Of a DNA stretch of 64,000 bases, positions 19,095 to 28,941 are shown piece after piece. Under the pieces are notes generated by a model that was not told the origin of the DNA, ran no database searches, and worked only from the letters and a program-made list of their open reading frames with translations. A program made the position numbers and the translations under genes. The first letter of the stretch is position 1. Each line of letters starts with the position of its first letter. The stretch is from Bacteroidales bacterium (lineage in GTDB: Bacteria; Bacteroidota; Bacteroidia; Bacteroidales; M50B96), in contig JAGYLP010000005.1 in assembly GCA_018401015.1 (NCBI GenBank), forward strand, positions 1-64,000, in the 5' to 3' direction.

Positions 19095-20741
19095 TTATTT
19101 ACCGGGGCATTGTTTAACAATTTCCGGATCGATGTTAGCGGCACCATAGGATTTATCGAATGAATCGCTAAACTTCTTCGCTAATTTTTTAGCGGTTTCC
19201 CAATACGCATCTTTATCTTTCCAGGTATTGATGGGTTTCAATATTTCGGAAGGAACGCCGGGAACAGCTTTAGGCACATTCACGTGGAACGTTTCGTCGG
19301 CTTCGTATTCAGCTTCGTTTAACTGACCACTTAAAGCTGCGTTAACCATTGCGCGGGTTAAAGGTAAGTCGATACGGCTACCAACGCCATAAGCTCCACC
19401 ACTCCATCCGGTATTAACCAGGTAAACACTAACGTTGTGTTCTTTCATTTTTTCGCCGAGCATTTTAGCATATACATCGGGTTTAGCCGGCATAAAGGGC
19501 TGACCGAAGAAACGGCTAAAAGTGGCTTGCGGTTCGGTAACACCGGTTTCGGTTCCGGCCAATTTGGAAGTATAGCCCATTAAGAACCATAGCATGGCTT
19601 GGCTTGGGCTCAATTTCGAAACGGGAGGCAGAACACCGTAAGCATCGGCTGTTAAGAAAAGGATGGTATTTGGATGACCAGCGATAGAGCTGGGTTTAAT
19701 ATTTTTCAGGTACTCCAATGGGAAAGATGCACGAGAGTTAGGAGTAAATCGGTCGTCGAAATAATCGAATTCACCATTGGGATAGATCATGGCATTTTCA
19801 ACGATTGAACCGTGGTTTTTGTAATCGTCGTCATGCATCACTGCTTCGAAGATATCCGGTTCTTTTTTCGGATTGATATCGATCATTTTCGCATAGCAAC
19901 CATTCTCGAAGTTGGCGATTCCGTTTTCGTTCCAGCCGTGCTCATCATCGCCCAAGAGAGCGCGGGTTGGGTCGGCCGAAAGAGTTGTTTTACCGGTACC
20001 AGACAGACCCAGCAGAAGCGCTGATTTTCCGTCGGGGCCTTCGTTAGCCGAGCAATGTAACGGAAGGATTCCTTCGAGAGGAAGGAGGTAATTCATAACG
20101 GTGAAGAGCATTTTTTTCATGGATCCCATGTAGGCGGAACCAACGATAACTCCCAATTTACGGTCGAAATCCATTGCAACAACCATATCGCTGGTTTTTC
20201 CGTTAGGCATTTCGCGTAAGCGACCTACGTATTTTTCGCCATCGAGTTTTTCGTAAGGAACATGAAGGAGGTAGAAACCATTGTTGTGGTAGATACTTTT
20301 CTCGATATCTTCGGGAACCGGGCGGAACATATTATCGATAAAAACCTGAGAAAGAGCATTGGTGGAAGCAACTTTTACGGGGAGAGCATAGCTTGAATCG
20401 GCACCAATTACCCGGTCGGTTACATAAATTTTTTCTTTGGAAGCGAGGAAATCAAGTGCATCGGCATAAAGCATATCAAAGGTTTCTTCGGAGATGGGCA
20501 GGTTGTTGGGCGATGACCAATCGATATTGTTTTCGCTGGAAGCGCGTTTTACGCAAACAGTATCTTTGGGGCTTCGACCGGTCGATTCGGGGGGTGTCCA
20601 TGTAGCTAAGGCGCCATTGGCACTAACGATGCACTCGCGATTTTCTACTGCTTCGGTGATAAAAACAGAGCGCTGGACATTATCAAATACTTTCGAATGA
20701 GCCTTAAGTGCATCCTGTAATTTAGCTTTCAGATCTTCCAT
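19095..20741 (-). CDS. pckA: Phosphoenolpyruvate carboxykinase (ATP)
   Basis: This gluconeogenic enzyme interconverts oxaloacetate plus ATP with phosphoenolpyruvate, CO2 and ADP. The 548-residue product has the kinase-type P-loop GLSGTGKTTLSADPTR, the metal/ATP segment LLGDDEHGW, and the late TGWSGGAYGVG motif, all diagnostic of the ATP-dependent PckA family rather than the GTP form. Length is typical. It is a single gene between a terminator and a divergent ABC-F gene, with its own promoter-like box. In anaerobic Bacteroidota the enzyme often runs in the carboxylating direction toward succinate; the sequence alone does not say which applies here. Confidence 0.97.
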   Translation of the reverse strand: MEDLKAKLQDALKAHSKVFDNVQRSVFITEAVENRECIVSANGALATWTPPESTGRSPKDTVCVKRASSENNIDWSSPNNLPISEETFDMLYADALDFLASKEKIYVTDRVIGADSSYALPVKVASTNALSQVFIDNMFRPVPEDIEKSIYHNNGFYLLHVPYEKLDGEKYVGRLREMPNGKTSDMVVAMDFDRKLGVIVGSAYMGSMKKMLFTVMNYLLPLEGILPLHCSANEGPDGKSALLLGLSGTGKTTLSADPTRALLGDDEHGWNENGIANFENGCYAKMIDINPKKEPDIFEAVMHDDDYKNHGSIVENAMIYPNGEFDYFDDRFTPNSRASFPLEYLKNIKPSSIAGHPNTILFLTADAYGVLPPVSKLSPSQAMLWFLMGYTSKLAGTETGVTEPQATFSRFFGQPFMPAKPDVYAKMLGEKMKEHNVSVYLVNTGWSGGAYGVGSRIDLPLTRAMVNAALSGQLNEAEYEADETFHVNVPKAVPGVPSEILKPINTWKDKDAYWETAKKLAKKFSDSFDKSYGAANIDPEIVKQCPGK

Positions 20742-20779
20742 AAAGTTTAAGTTTAGATTAGGTTTAGATAATAAAGCGA

Positions 20780-20787
20780 CAAATATA
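20780..20787 (-). promoter_or_regulatory. -7 box for pckA
   Basis: Minus-strand reading gives TATATTTG, a full TAnnTTTG match 39 nt before the pckA start codon. A TTTG lies 24 nt further upstream (20815-20812), slightly far for an ideal -33 element. Confidence 0.5.
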
Positions 20788-20915
20788 AATCAAAACCAAA
20801 AATGGAACATTCAAATAGCTAAATATTTGAACATTTACAGCTATGTTTAATAACAAGTTGCAAACGTTTACGGCAGTAGGATTGCAGCTTGTTTTCGATA
20901 GTTCATCCACTCTCT

Positions 20916-20923
20916 TATCTTTG
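20916..20923 (+). promoter_or_regulatory. -7 box for the ABC-F gene
   Basis: TATCTTTG matches TAnnTTTG and ends 22 nt before the ATG at 20946. This supports 20946 as the start, since an upstream in-frame ATG at 20889 would precede the promoter. A TTG at 20889-20891 may be the -33 element, with 24-nt spacing. Confidence 0.5.
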
Positions 20924-20945
20924 CGCCAAAATACAGGTAAGCGCA

Positions 20946-22892
20946 ATGGTATCATTCAATCAATTAGCCGTCTATTTCGGATCCTTTTGTCTTTTCGAAG
21001 ACATTTCCTTTCTCATCAACGAGCGCGATCGGATTGGTTTGGTTGGGCGGAATGGAGCCGGAAAATCGAGTCTTCTCAAGCTCTTAACCGGAGATCTTGC
21101 CTACGATCAGGGAACAATCTCCAAACCTGGCGACCTCAGTATTGGATACCTGCCACAGCAAATGAAAGTGAGCAATACCACCAGCATTTTCAATGAAACG
21201 CTTACTGCTTTTTCCGACTGGTTGCAACTGAAATCCGATATCGACCAATTGAATCATTTGCTCCAATCGCGAACCGATTACGAATCGGAATCCTACCTTA
21301 AATTGACCCATGATTGGGCCGAAAAGAACGAACGATTTCAGCTCCTTGGAGGAGAATCGCTCCACGCGCAGGTAGAAATAACCCTCCTCGGATTGGGCTT
21401 TGAACGAAAAGATTTCGATCGCCCCACATCGGAACTAAGCGGAGGTTGGCGCATGCGAATCGAACTTGCCAAAATCCTTCTGCAAAAACCCAAATTACTC
21501 CTGCTCGACGAGCCGACCAATCACCTCGACATTGAATCGATTCAATGGCTCGAAGACTTCCTAAAAGAATATCCGGGAGCATTGGTGCTCATTTCCCACG
21601 ACCGCATCTTTCTCGATCAGGTTACGAATCGAACCATTGAGATTATTCAGGGAAAGATATTTGACTATCGGGTTGCCTATTCCCAGTTTGAAGTCTTACG
21701 ACGCGAAAGACGTGAGCAGCAGCAGGCAGCCTTCAAGAATCAACAGAAGAAGATTGAAGAAACCGAGCAATTTATTGAGCGGTTTCGGTACAAAAGTACG
21801 AAGGCGGTTCAGGTTCAATCCCGCATTAAGCAACTCGAAAAAATAGATCGTATCGAGCTCGACGAAATTGATCAGGCTAGCATGAGCTTTCGTTTTGCAC
21901 CTGCACCTCACAGCGGAAACCAGGTTCTGGAAATAAAACAGTTAGGCAAATCCTATGGAGCGCATACCGTTTTAAAAGATATCCATTTACTGCTAAGGAG
22001 GGGAGAGAAAATTGCCTTTGTTGGGAGAAATGGAGAAGGAAAATCCACCCTTTCCAAAATCATTGTTGGCATCCTCGATCATACGGGCGAATGCAAGACA
22101 GGTCATTTGGTCAAGGTAGGCTATTATGCTCAGAATCAAGACGAATTACTCAACGAAGATAAAACTGTTTTAGAGGTAATCGACGATGCAGCGGTTGGCG
22201 AAATTCGAAAGAAAATACGCGATTTATTAGGTTCCTTTCTCTTTAGCGGAGAAGCTGTAGATAAAAAAGTAAAGGTTTTGTCGGGAGGGGAACGATCGCG
22301 ACTAGCCATGGCACGAATGCTCTTGGAACCAGCCAACTTGCTGGTGCTCGACGAACCAACCAATCATCTCGACATGATTTCAAAGGATCTGTTGAAGCAA
22401 GCTCTTCTTCAGTACGACGGAACGCTGATTATTGTATCGCACGACCGGTATTTCCTCGATGGCTTAGTGGATAAGGTGTATGAGTTTCGGAATGCAGGAA
22501 TCCGTGAATATTTGGGAGGAATACAAGAGTTCATGCAAAAAAAGCGGATTGCTCAAATGCAGGAGCTCGACCGGAAAAAATCGTCCTCCAACGATGGTTC
22601 ACCAAAGAAAGAGAGTGAGCAGAAAGCCAATTATCAGCAACGAAAAGAAATAGAAAAGGAACTAAGAAAAGTCCGAAATAAGTTGGAGGAATGTGAAGTC
22701 CTGATCGAAAAGTTGGAAAGTGAACTGGAAGCATTGACTATTCAGATGTCGGAGCCGCAAAACAGTGCCGATGGCGAATTATTTCACCAATACGGTTTAC
22801 AGAAAAAAGCCTTGGAGCAAGCCATGGAAGATTGGGAATTGCTTCATGAATCGGTTGAAGCTTGGGAGAAGAAGAAACAAGATTCTTTCTAG
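20946..22892 (+). CDS. ABC-F family ATP-binding protein
   Basis: The product has two ABC ATPase domains in one chain and no membrane segments, as in ABC-F translation factors that act on the ribosome. Walker A motifs are GRNGAGKSS and GRNGEGKST, and signatures are LSGGWRMR and LSGGERSR. Both Walker B regions read LLDEPTNHLD or LVLDEPTNHLD. The interdomain linker is Arg/Gln-rich and positively charged, and a C-terminal coiled coil (about 540-640) resembles the Uup type. Antibiotic resistance is possible in this family, but nothing here indicates it. The 3' end overlaps the convergent dehydratase gene by 4 bp. Confidence 0.92.
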   Translation: MVSFNQLAVYFGSFCLFEDISFLINERDRIGLVGRNGAGKSSLLKLLTGDLAYDQGTISKPGDLSIGYLPQQMKVSNTTSIFNETLTAFSDWLQLKSDIDQLNHLLQSRTDYESESYLKLTHDWAEKNERFQLLGGESLHAQVEITLLGLGFERKDFDRPTSELSGGWRMRIELAKILLQKPKLLLLDEPTNHLDIESIQWLEDFLKEYPGALVLISHDRIFLDQVTNRTIEIIQGKIFDYRVAYSQFEVLRRERREQQQAAFKNQQKKIEETEQFIERFRYKSTKAVQVQSRIKQLEKIDRIELDEIDQASMSFRFAPAPHSGNQVLEIKQLGKSYGAHTVLKDIHLLLRRGEKIAFVGRNGEGKSTLSKIIVGILDHTGECKTGHLVKVGYYAQNQDELLNEDKTVLEVIDDAAVGEIRKKIRDLLGSFLFSGEAVDKKVKVLSGGERSRLAMARMLLEPANLLVLDEPTNHLDMISKDLLKQALLQYDGTLIIVSHDRYFLDGLVDKVYEFRNAGIREYLGGIQEFMQKKRIAQMQELDRKKSSSNDGSPKKESEQKANYQQRKEIEKELRKVRNKLEECEVLIEKLESELEALTIQMSEPQNSADGELFHQYGLQKKALEQAMEDWELLHESVEAWEKKKQDSF

Positions 22893-23845
22893 GTAAAATG
22901 TAAATTTTCCAGGCTAACATTTCCGCCCGACAAGATGATACCGGTTCGCTTATTGGCAAAATACCTCGGAAATTTCATTACAGCCGCCAGACCTACCGCT
23001 GCAGAGGGTTCAACTAAAATTTTCATTCGTTCCCAGATCCATCGGAGAGCGATTAAAATTTCCTCCTCATCGACCCGCATGATTTCATCCACTTTATCCT
23101 GAATGATTTGAAAGTTTGTTTCCCCAACCGAGGTTAACAATCCATCGGCAATGCTTCTGGGTGCTTTGGCCGGTTGACGGATTCCGGAATAAAAGCCCCA
23201 CCAACCATCGTCGGCCAGGGTCGGTTCGACTCCAATAACCCGGATTTTAGGATTCATGGCTTTACTGGCAATGGCTGTTCCGCTGAGCAGACCTCCGCCA
23301 CCTAGTGGAGCCAGGATGATATCGAGCTTTGGCGCATCTTCCATCAGCTCGAGAGCGGCTGTGCCTTGACCTGCAATGATATGAGGGTGGTGGTAAGGAT
23401 GAATAAACACCGCTTGAGTTTCGAGCTGCACTTCGTTCATTTTTTGCTCGCGATGCTCCAGCCCCACCGGGCAAAAATGAATGATTCCACCATAAGCCTT
23501 AACGGCTTCTATTTTAACCCTGGGGGAGTTTTCGGGCATGATGATATGCGCGGTTACCCGGCGACTTTGAGCTGCCAGTGCCAATGCAGCTGCATGATTC
23601 CCGGAAGAATGAGTTACTACTCCCCTTTCCAATTCATCTTGAGACAGTTGTGCCAAAGCATTACTGGCACCCCGAAACTTAAAAGCTCCCGCCTTTTGCA
23701 AGTTTTCACATTTAAAAAAGAGTTCGGCACCGGCTCGCTGATCGATGAGTCGGGAAGTGAGAACCGGCGTACGATGAATAAGATGGCGAATTCGTTCGTG
23801 CGCTTGTTTGATGTCCTCGAAGCCAGGTGCCGGAAATGGAATCAT
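22889..23845 (-). CDS. Threonine/serine dehydratase (PLP enzyme)
   Basis: The 318-residue product belongs to the fold-type II PLP enzymes. The cofactor lysine lies in GAFKFRGA (about 52-59), SSGNHAAALA (about 80-89) binds substrate, and GGGGLLSG (about 178-185) holds the PLP phosphate. It most likely deaminates threonine or serine to 2-oxobutyrate or pyruvate. It lacks the C-terminal ACT regulatory domain of biosynthetic IlvA, so it resembles the catabolic TdcB form or a serine racemase-like enzyme. It lies 6 nt after the MlaD gene, so it is probably the last gene of that operon, though no functional link is obvious. Confidence 0.9.
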   Translation of the reverse strand: MIPFPAPGFEDIKQAHERIRHLIHRTPVLTSRLIDQRAGAELFFKCENLQKAGAFKFRGASNALAQLSQDELERGVVTHSSGNHAAALALAAQSRRVTAHIIMPENSPRVKIEAVKAYGGIIHFCPVGLEHREQKMNEVQLETQAVFIHPYHHPHIIAGQGTAALELMEDAPKLDIILAPLGGGGLLSGTAIASKAMNPKIRVIGVEPTLADDGWWGFYSGIRQPAKAPRSIADGLLTSVGETNFQIIQDKVDEIMRVDEEEILIALRWIWERMKILVEPSAAVGLAAVMKFPRYFANKRTGIILSGGNVSLENLHFT

Positions 23846-23851
23846 GGGCGA

Positions 23852-24823
23852 TTAATCATTTTTTCGTCCAAAAACCGAGACATTGATATATCGGCTTGGG
23901 TTTTCTTTCAAATCTTTGAGTAGAGCTTCCAGTTCTTTGGTAGCACCTTGCACCTTTTCGTACAGCTCTTTATCGTTCATTAGCTGCCCCATGGACCCTT
24001 CCCCTTCGTTAATTTTCTTACTTATTTCGGCAAGTTCGGCGAACGTTTTTTCGATCTCGACGATGCTTTGTTTGATGGGGGCGTTTGCCAGGGAATCCGT
24101 GAGTTGGTTCAAATGAGCGAGAGTTTGGTCGAGGTTTCCTGTATTATTTGCCAGCATAAGGGAGAGCGAATCCAGATTACGAATCATGTTTTGCAAGCTT
24201 CCGCGTTCTGCCTGAACCACCTCGCTGATATTTCTACTCAATCGTTCAATATCTTTCATCGACGATCCGAGGGCTGAAAAGCTTTGCTTCAAATTTTCGA
24301 TGGTTTGGTCGGTAAAAACGGCTTGCACGCCAACAATAACCGAGTCGAAGCTACTAATCAGTTCTTCGGCTTTGAACTTAAGCGGAGCAATTTGAGCATT
24401 GACTTCTTCCATGAGCTCCTTTTCAATCTCGGATTGAAGGGTATCGAAAGGCTGATGGAGTTCGGTATTTTTCGAAAGGATGAGTTCGATTTCTTTCGTA
24501 CCCATCAAGTCGGAGCTCACAATTTTAGCCACCGAGCCTTGGGGGATTTTAATATCTTCTTCGAGATAGATTTCGACGAATAATCGGCTGTAATCGGTAG
24601 TATCGAAGTACACCCGTTCCACCTGCCCTACTTTGAACCCTTTAAGGCTCACCTTATTGGATGGGATTAGTCCGCCAACCCGCTCGAACTCGGCGTAGTA
24701 GAATAATTTTTTCTCGAAAACTTTATGACCTTTCAAGAAATTGAATCCCCAAATTGCTACAGCAATTACTGTAAAGGCAAAGATTCCGATGTAGGTATTT
24801 TTTGAAATTTTCAATTTATTCAT
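23852..24823 (-). CDS. MlaD/MCE family protein
   Basis: The product has one N-terminal membrane segment (about 9-27), a single MCE (MlaD) domain containing the VGQVERVYFD region (about 65-75), and a long predicted helical/coiled tail. MCE proteins form hexameric rings that carry lipids between membranes with an ABC transporter. I place the start at 24823 (MNKLKISKNTY); 24895 would add residues encoded within the amidase gene. Even so it overlaps the amidase gene by 8 bp, so translation is likely coupled. MlaE/MlaF partners are not in the window. Confidence 0.88.
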   Translation of the reverse strand: MNKLKISKNTYIGIFAFTVIAVAIWGFNFLKGHKVFEKKLFYYAEFERVGGLIPSNKVSLKGFKVGQVERVYFDTTDYSRLFVEIYLEEDIKIPQGSVAKIVSSDLMGTKEIELILSKNTELHQPFDTLQSEIEKELMEEVNAQIAPLKFKAEELISSFDSVIVGVQAVFTDQTIENLKQSFSALGSSMKDIERLSRNISEVVQAERGSLQNMIRNLDSLSLMLANNTGNLDQTLAHLNQLTDSLANAPIKQSIVEIEKTFAELAEISKKINEGEGSMGQLMNDKELYEKVQGATKELEALLKDLKENPSRYINVSVFGRKND

Positions 24824-25958
24824 GGTTATGTTGTAAGTCTTTTGCTTCCTGTACGCTGATTCTTTCTCCCCGGTAAAAAGCAATCGGGAAAGCATCTTTA
24901 AATTCCTTTTTTGCCTCTTTCAGGAGAGCAGCGGCAGCATCCCAGGTAGTTTCCTTCCCGAGATAGTATTTATACATTTCTCCTTCTTTTTCCTGAACGA
25001 GATTTTCGAACTTTTGATATTTCTTCCTGGTTAAATCCATTGGTTTGGAGGTGGCAGCAACCTGGATAGTAAAATAAAGTTCGGGTTCTGGATTTGGATC
25101 GACCGATAAAGTTTCTTCGGCTGGAAGGCTAGTTCCGGATTTACTTTCCACAGCATTCTTATACGAGCGGAATGCCCGAAAAATGGCCGATGCAATATAA
25201 TCTTTCCCTTGTTCGGTATTCAGGTATTTTTCTTCATCGGGATTGGTAATGAATCCTGTTTCGACCAGCACAGCAGGCATGGTTGTGGCCCACAACACGA
25301 TAAACCCGGCTTGTTTCACTCCCCGGTTCACACGCTTGGCTCTCATTTCAAATTCGTCCTGCACCGAAGCCGCCATGGCCAGGCTTAAATCGAGGTTCGA
25401 CTTTTGGGCTAGCGACATTTTGATAAACATTTCGGGGCTTTCGGCATCGAAGCCTTCATAGAACGATTCCGTATTATCTTCGAGTTCGATTACGGCATTT
25501 TCGCGCTTAGCTACTTCGAGGTTTTCTACTTCTTTGTGTAAACCCATTACAAAAGTTGACGTTCCAACCACATGTTTTTTGGGGACCCCATCGACATGAA
25601 TGCTTAGAAAGAGGTCGGCTTTTAATTTATTGGCAATGTGTGCGCGTTCGTACAATGGAACAAACACATCGGTGTTTCGGGTGTAGATTATTTTCACGTC
25701 GGGCAACTGTTCTTCGATCAATTTACCTACCCGCAAGGCTAAATCGAGCGTAATGTCTTTTTCCTGCGACACAAGGCCACGGGCTCCGGAGTCTTTCCCA
25801 CCATGACCGGCATCGATAACAAGGGAGAAGCTTCCCGATGGATTGATGATGGCAGCTTGCGAGAACGAATAAAAAGGCTGAAAGATCACAAGAAACAGCA
25901 TCAAGAATCGTTTCAGGATAAGGTTCGAATTCCCGGTAAACCAACTAAAGTAGTTCAT
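24816..25958 (-). CDS. N-acetylmuramoyl-L-alanine amidase with SPOR-like C-terminus
   Basis: The enzyme cleaves the bond between N-acetylmuramic acid and the stem peptide in peptidoglycan. The product has an N-terminal hydrophobic export segment (about 16-34) and an Amidase_3 domain with zinc ligands in VIDAGHGGKDSG (about 47-58) and FLSIHVD, plus the catalytic Glu in AVLVETGFITNP. The last 80 residues (about 300-375) begin YFTIQVAA and resemble a SPOR peptidoglycan-binding domain. It heads a minus-strand operon with MlaD and a dehydratase and is divergent from lptD. Confidence 0.92.
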   Translation of the reverse strand: MNYFSWFTGNSNLILKRFLMLFLVIFQPFYSFSQAAIINPSGSFSLVIDAGHGGKDSGARGLVSQEKDITLDLALRVGKLIEEQLPDVKIIYTRNTDVFVPLYERAHIANKLKADLFLSIHVDGVPKKHVVGTSTFVMGLHKEVENLEVAKRENAVIELEDNTESFYEGFDAESPEMFIKMSLAQKSNLDLSLAMAASVQDEFEMRAKRVNRGVKQAGFIVLWATTMPAVLVETGFITNPDEEKYLNTEQGKDYIASAIFRAFRSYKNAVESKSGTSLPAEETLSVDPNPEPELYFTIQVAATSKPMDLTRKKYQKFENLVQEKEGEMYKYYLGKETTWDAAAALLKEAKKEFKDAFPIAFYRGERISVQEAKDLQHNHE

Positions 25959-26021
25959 GTTGGATGCGTTATAGGTTTTTCAGGACCTAATGGTTTGTAT
26001 AATTTTTAATTAGCTTTGCCC

Positions 26022-26029
26022 TACTTTTG
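26022..26029 (+). promoter_or_regulatory. -7 box for lptD
   Basis: TACTTTTG fits TAnnTTTG, 80 nt before the lptD start. A TTTG at 25994-25997 is 24 nt upstream. A second match, TAGCTTTG at 26011-26018, is close by, so the exact start of transcription is unclear. Confidence 0.4.
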
Positions 26030-26109
26030 AAGAAAGGGCAGCCATCGCGGCTGTTTCTGCTAAATATCAATGATTTAAAATCGATAGTCGCAAAAATAGT
26101 ATTTATAAT

Positions 26110-28851
26110 TTGTCCTTGAAATTCGAAACACGGCTTTTTGTGTTGCTGTTGATTTTAAACAGTTTTGGTTTAGCAGCTCAGGTTGACGTCCCGGAGCTTC
26201 CATCCCAAGATACTCTAATTCCAGCTACTCAAGTTGACTCAATAACCCCCGACACCTTGCCCGATCCACGGTCCGAGTACATTCGTGGCACCATTGACCG
26301 AAGTGGTCAAATCGTGCCGGGCGATACCACCGGCGATCCGGACATCCGGTTGAAAAGCTCCCAAAAGAAAGAAGCACTCGATGCTCCGGTTCGTTACCTG
26401 GCACGGGATTCCATGGCTTATTTTATTCGAAATCAGATGCTTTACCTCTACGGCGATGCACAAATTTATTATCAAGACATCGAATTAAAAGCGGCGATGA
26501 TAGCCATCGATATCGAAAAGAAAACCATTTATGCTGCCTATCTGCTGGATTCGGCAAATAACCAGGTAGGCCGACCCATTTTTAAACAAGGAGAAGACAC
26601 CTTCGAGGCCGATTCGATTAACTATAATTTTGAAACGCGGAAAGGATTTATCAAGCAGCTCCGCACCGAGCAACAAGGTGGATATTTGCACAGCAAAACC
26701 ACCAAACGCCTGCCCAATGAGCAAATTTGCCTTCAGGACGGAAAATTCACTACCTGCAATGCCGATCATCCGCACTTTTACATTTCCCTCAAAAAAGCCA
26801 TCCTCATTCCCAACGAAAAGATTGTAAGTGGACCAATTAATCTGGTTATTGCCGATATACCTACCCCTGCCTGGTTGCCTTTCGGATTTTTTCCCACCCA
26901 AAAGAAATTTAGCTCCGGTGTAATCATTCCGGAATATGGCGAAGAGCGAAATCGAGGATTTTTCCTTAAAAACGGAGGGTATTACCTGGCCTTGAGCAAT
27001 TATTTCGATTTGGCTTTGCGGGGCGATATTTATTCCAAAGGCACCTGGGGTTTGCAAGCCAACTCGAATTACAATATTCGCTATCGGTTTAGTGGTAATT
27101 TTAATGTTCGTTTTTACGATAACCGCATCGGGCAGGAAGGTTTTCCCAATTACTCCCGTTCGAAGGACTTTTCGGTTCGTTGGACCCATCGACAAGATCC
27201 GAAGGCATCGCCCGGGCAGAATTTCTCGGCCAATGTCGATTTTTCCACCAGCGGTTTCGACCGAAACCACACCTACTCGGCCGATAATCGCCTCCAAAAC
27301 ACAAAAAATTCTAGTATTTCTTACAGCAAATCCTGGGGCGGACAAGTAAATTTCTCGACCGACCTGAGGCATTCGCAAAACAGTCAAACTCAAAAAGTGA
27401 ATTTGACTTTCCCATCGGCTACCTTGAATGTGAATCGGCAGTATCCATTTAGGAAAAAAACCAGCACCGGGAACTTTGCCTGGTACGAGAACATTCAAAT
27501 TGAGTATAAAGCCAAGCTGCAAGGTAACTTGCAAGTGAACGAGGAGAATTTCTTCTCCCCAACCATTCTGGATTCCTTACGATCCGGTTTCCAGCACGAT
27601 ATTCCGCTTAGTGCGAACTATAAATTCTGGAACTACTTCAACTTCACCCCCAATTTAGGTTATACCGGAAAATTGTATCCCAACTATCAAGTTCAGGAGT
27701 GGGATCCAACTGCTCAGGTAAACGATTCAACCTTTGGGAAAGTAGTAACCCGACGAGTGAATGAAGTAAGCTATGCTCACACCTTTTCGCCGGTTGCCAG
27801 TCTGGCTTTTAGCCCGACTGTTTATGGAATGTTCACCTTTACTCGTGGTCCCGTTTTGGCACTGCGACATGTGATGACTCCCAGCATCAGCTTTAATATC
27901 AAACCCGATATGGGGCAGGACAATCCCTTTGTTTTCCGGCCAAAAGTATTGGGTCCCGATAGCATCGATAGCGAACAGACATACTCTATTTACGATGGTT
28001 CTATTTATGGTTCGCCGCAACGCAATACCCGTTCCGGCTCCATTAATTTCAGCCTGGGAAATAACATCGAAATGAAGACCAAGCCAACCTCCGACACCGC
28101 CACCGTAGATCGAAAAGTAAAAATTCTGGAACAATTGAATTTCAGAACACGATACGACATTTATAAAGAAGAAAAAAACCTCGATCCCATCAGTTTTGCC
28201 GGAAGCACCACCTTATTCAAAGATGTAAAAATCAATTTTGGAGGAACCTTGAATCCTTATGCACTCGATGAAAATGGTACTGAAACGGCCGAGTTTGGAA
28301 TTGCACGTGGCGCAAGCTTGTTTCGATTAACTCAAGCTAACTACGCCATCAGTTATGCTATAAGGGGAAAACAAAAAAAACAACCCAAGCCGGAGGAAGG
28401 TGCGATTCCTAAAGAACCAGAAAACTTGCTCGAAACGGAAACGGATGAGGACTTAGAAATCGGGATGTTCAATCCCGACGATGGGATTATAGGCGACCCG
28501 AACGAGCACTATGTCAATTTCAATTTGCCGTGGAGTTTGCGACTCGATTACAACTGGCATTACACCAAGCCAGGTTTGGTTTCGGCAGTAACCAGCAACT
28601 TACGTATAGGCGGAGAGCTTAATTTAACCGAGAAGTGGAAAATATCGGTCAATTCCGGCTACGATTTTAACCGTAACGAATTCACCTACACCACCATCGA
28701 TATTTACCGCGATCTCCACTGTTGGGAGGCGCGCTTTTCGTGGGTCCCGTTTGGAACCTACATGAGTTATCAGTTTCAACTCAATGTTAAACCGGGAATT
28801 TTGCAAGATTTGAAATACAACCGACGTCGCAGTTGGTTTGATAATTTCTAG
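26110..28851 (+). CDS. lptD: LPS assembly outer-membrane protein LptD
   Basis: LptD is the outer-membrane barrel that inserts lipopolysaccharide at the cell surface. The 913-residue product has a signal segment ending in GLAAQ (about residue 23). An OstA-type beta-jellyroll (about 90-260) includes LYLYGDAQIYYQDIELKA. A long C-terminal barrel is rich in alternating aromatic and polar strands. The start is a TTG codon: the frame closes upstream at a TGA and no ATG lies between. Length suits Bacteroidota LptD, which is longer than the E. coli protein. It is divergent from the amidase-MlaD operon. No LptE is visible nearby. Confidence 0.9.
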   Translation: MSLKFETRLFVLLLILNSFGLAAQVDVPELPSQDTLIPATQVDSITPDTLPDPRSEYIRGTIDRSGQIVPGDTTGDPDIRLKSSQKKEALDAPVRYLARDSMAYFIRNQMLYLYGDAQIYYQDIELKAAMIAIDIEKKTIYAAYLLDSANNQVGRPIFKQGEDTFEADSINYNFETRKGFIKQLRTEQQGGYLHSKTTKRLPNEQICLQDGKFTTCNADHPHFYISLKKAILIPNEKIVSGPINLVIADIPTPAWLPFGFFPTQKKFSSGVIIPEYGEERNRGFFLKNGGYYLALSNYFDLALRGDIYSKGTWGLQANSNYNIRYRFSGNFNVRFYDNRIGQEGFPNYSRSKDFSVRWTHRQDPKASPGQNFSANVDFSTSGFDRNHTYSADNRLQNTKNSSISYSKSWGGQVNFSTDLRHSQNSQTQKVNLTFPSATLNVNRQYPFRKKTSTGNFAWYENIQIEYKAKLQGNLQVNEENFFSPTILDSLRSGFQHDIPLSANYKFWNYFNFTPNLGYTGKLYPNYQVQEWDPTAQVNDSTFGKVVTRRVNEVSYAHTFSPVASLAFSPTVYGMFTFTRGPVLALRHVMTPSISFNIKPDMGQDNPFVFRPKVLGPDSIDSEQTYSIYDGSIYGSPQRNTRSGSINFSLGNNIEMKTKPTSDTATVDRKVKILEQLNFRTRYDIYKEEKNLDPISFAGSTTLFKDVKINFGGTLNPYALDENGTETAEFGIARGASLFRLTQANYAISYAIRGKQKKQPKPEEGAIPKEPENLLETETDEDLEIGMFNPDDGIIGDPNEHYVNFNLPWSLRLDYNWHYTKPGLVSAVTSNLRIGGELNLTEKWKISVNSGYDFNRNEFTYTTIDIYRDLHCWEARFSWVPFGTYMSYQFQLNVKPGILQDLKYNRRRSWFDNF

Positions 28852-28941
28852 GAGAATGTCGCCCTATCGAAACCTCCCTATCCTAGCCAGGAAGGTTTCC
28901 AAAAACAATTCGGCTATTCTTTTGGAACTAAAAAACAGCGT

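Noticed and set aside
26485-27534. 349-codon open frame on the minus strand inside lptD
   Set aside because: It lies wholly opposite a clear LptD gene, has no recognisable domain, and several other shadow frames in lptD look alike.
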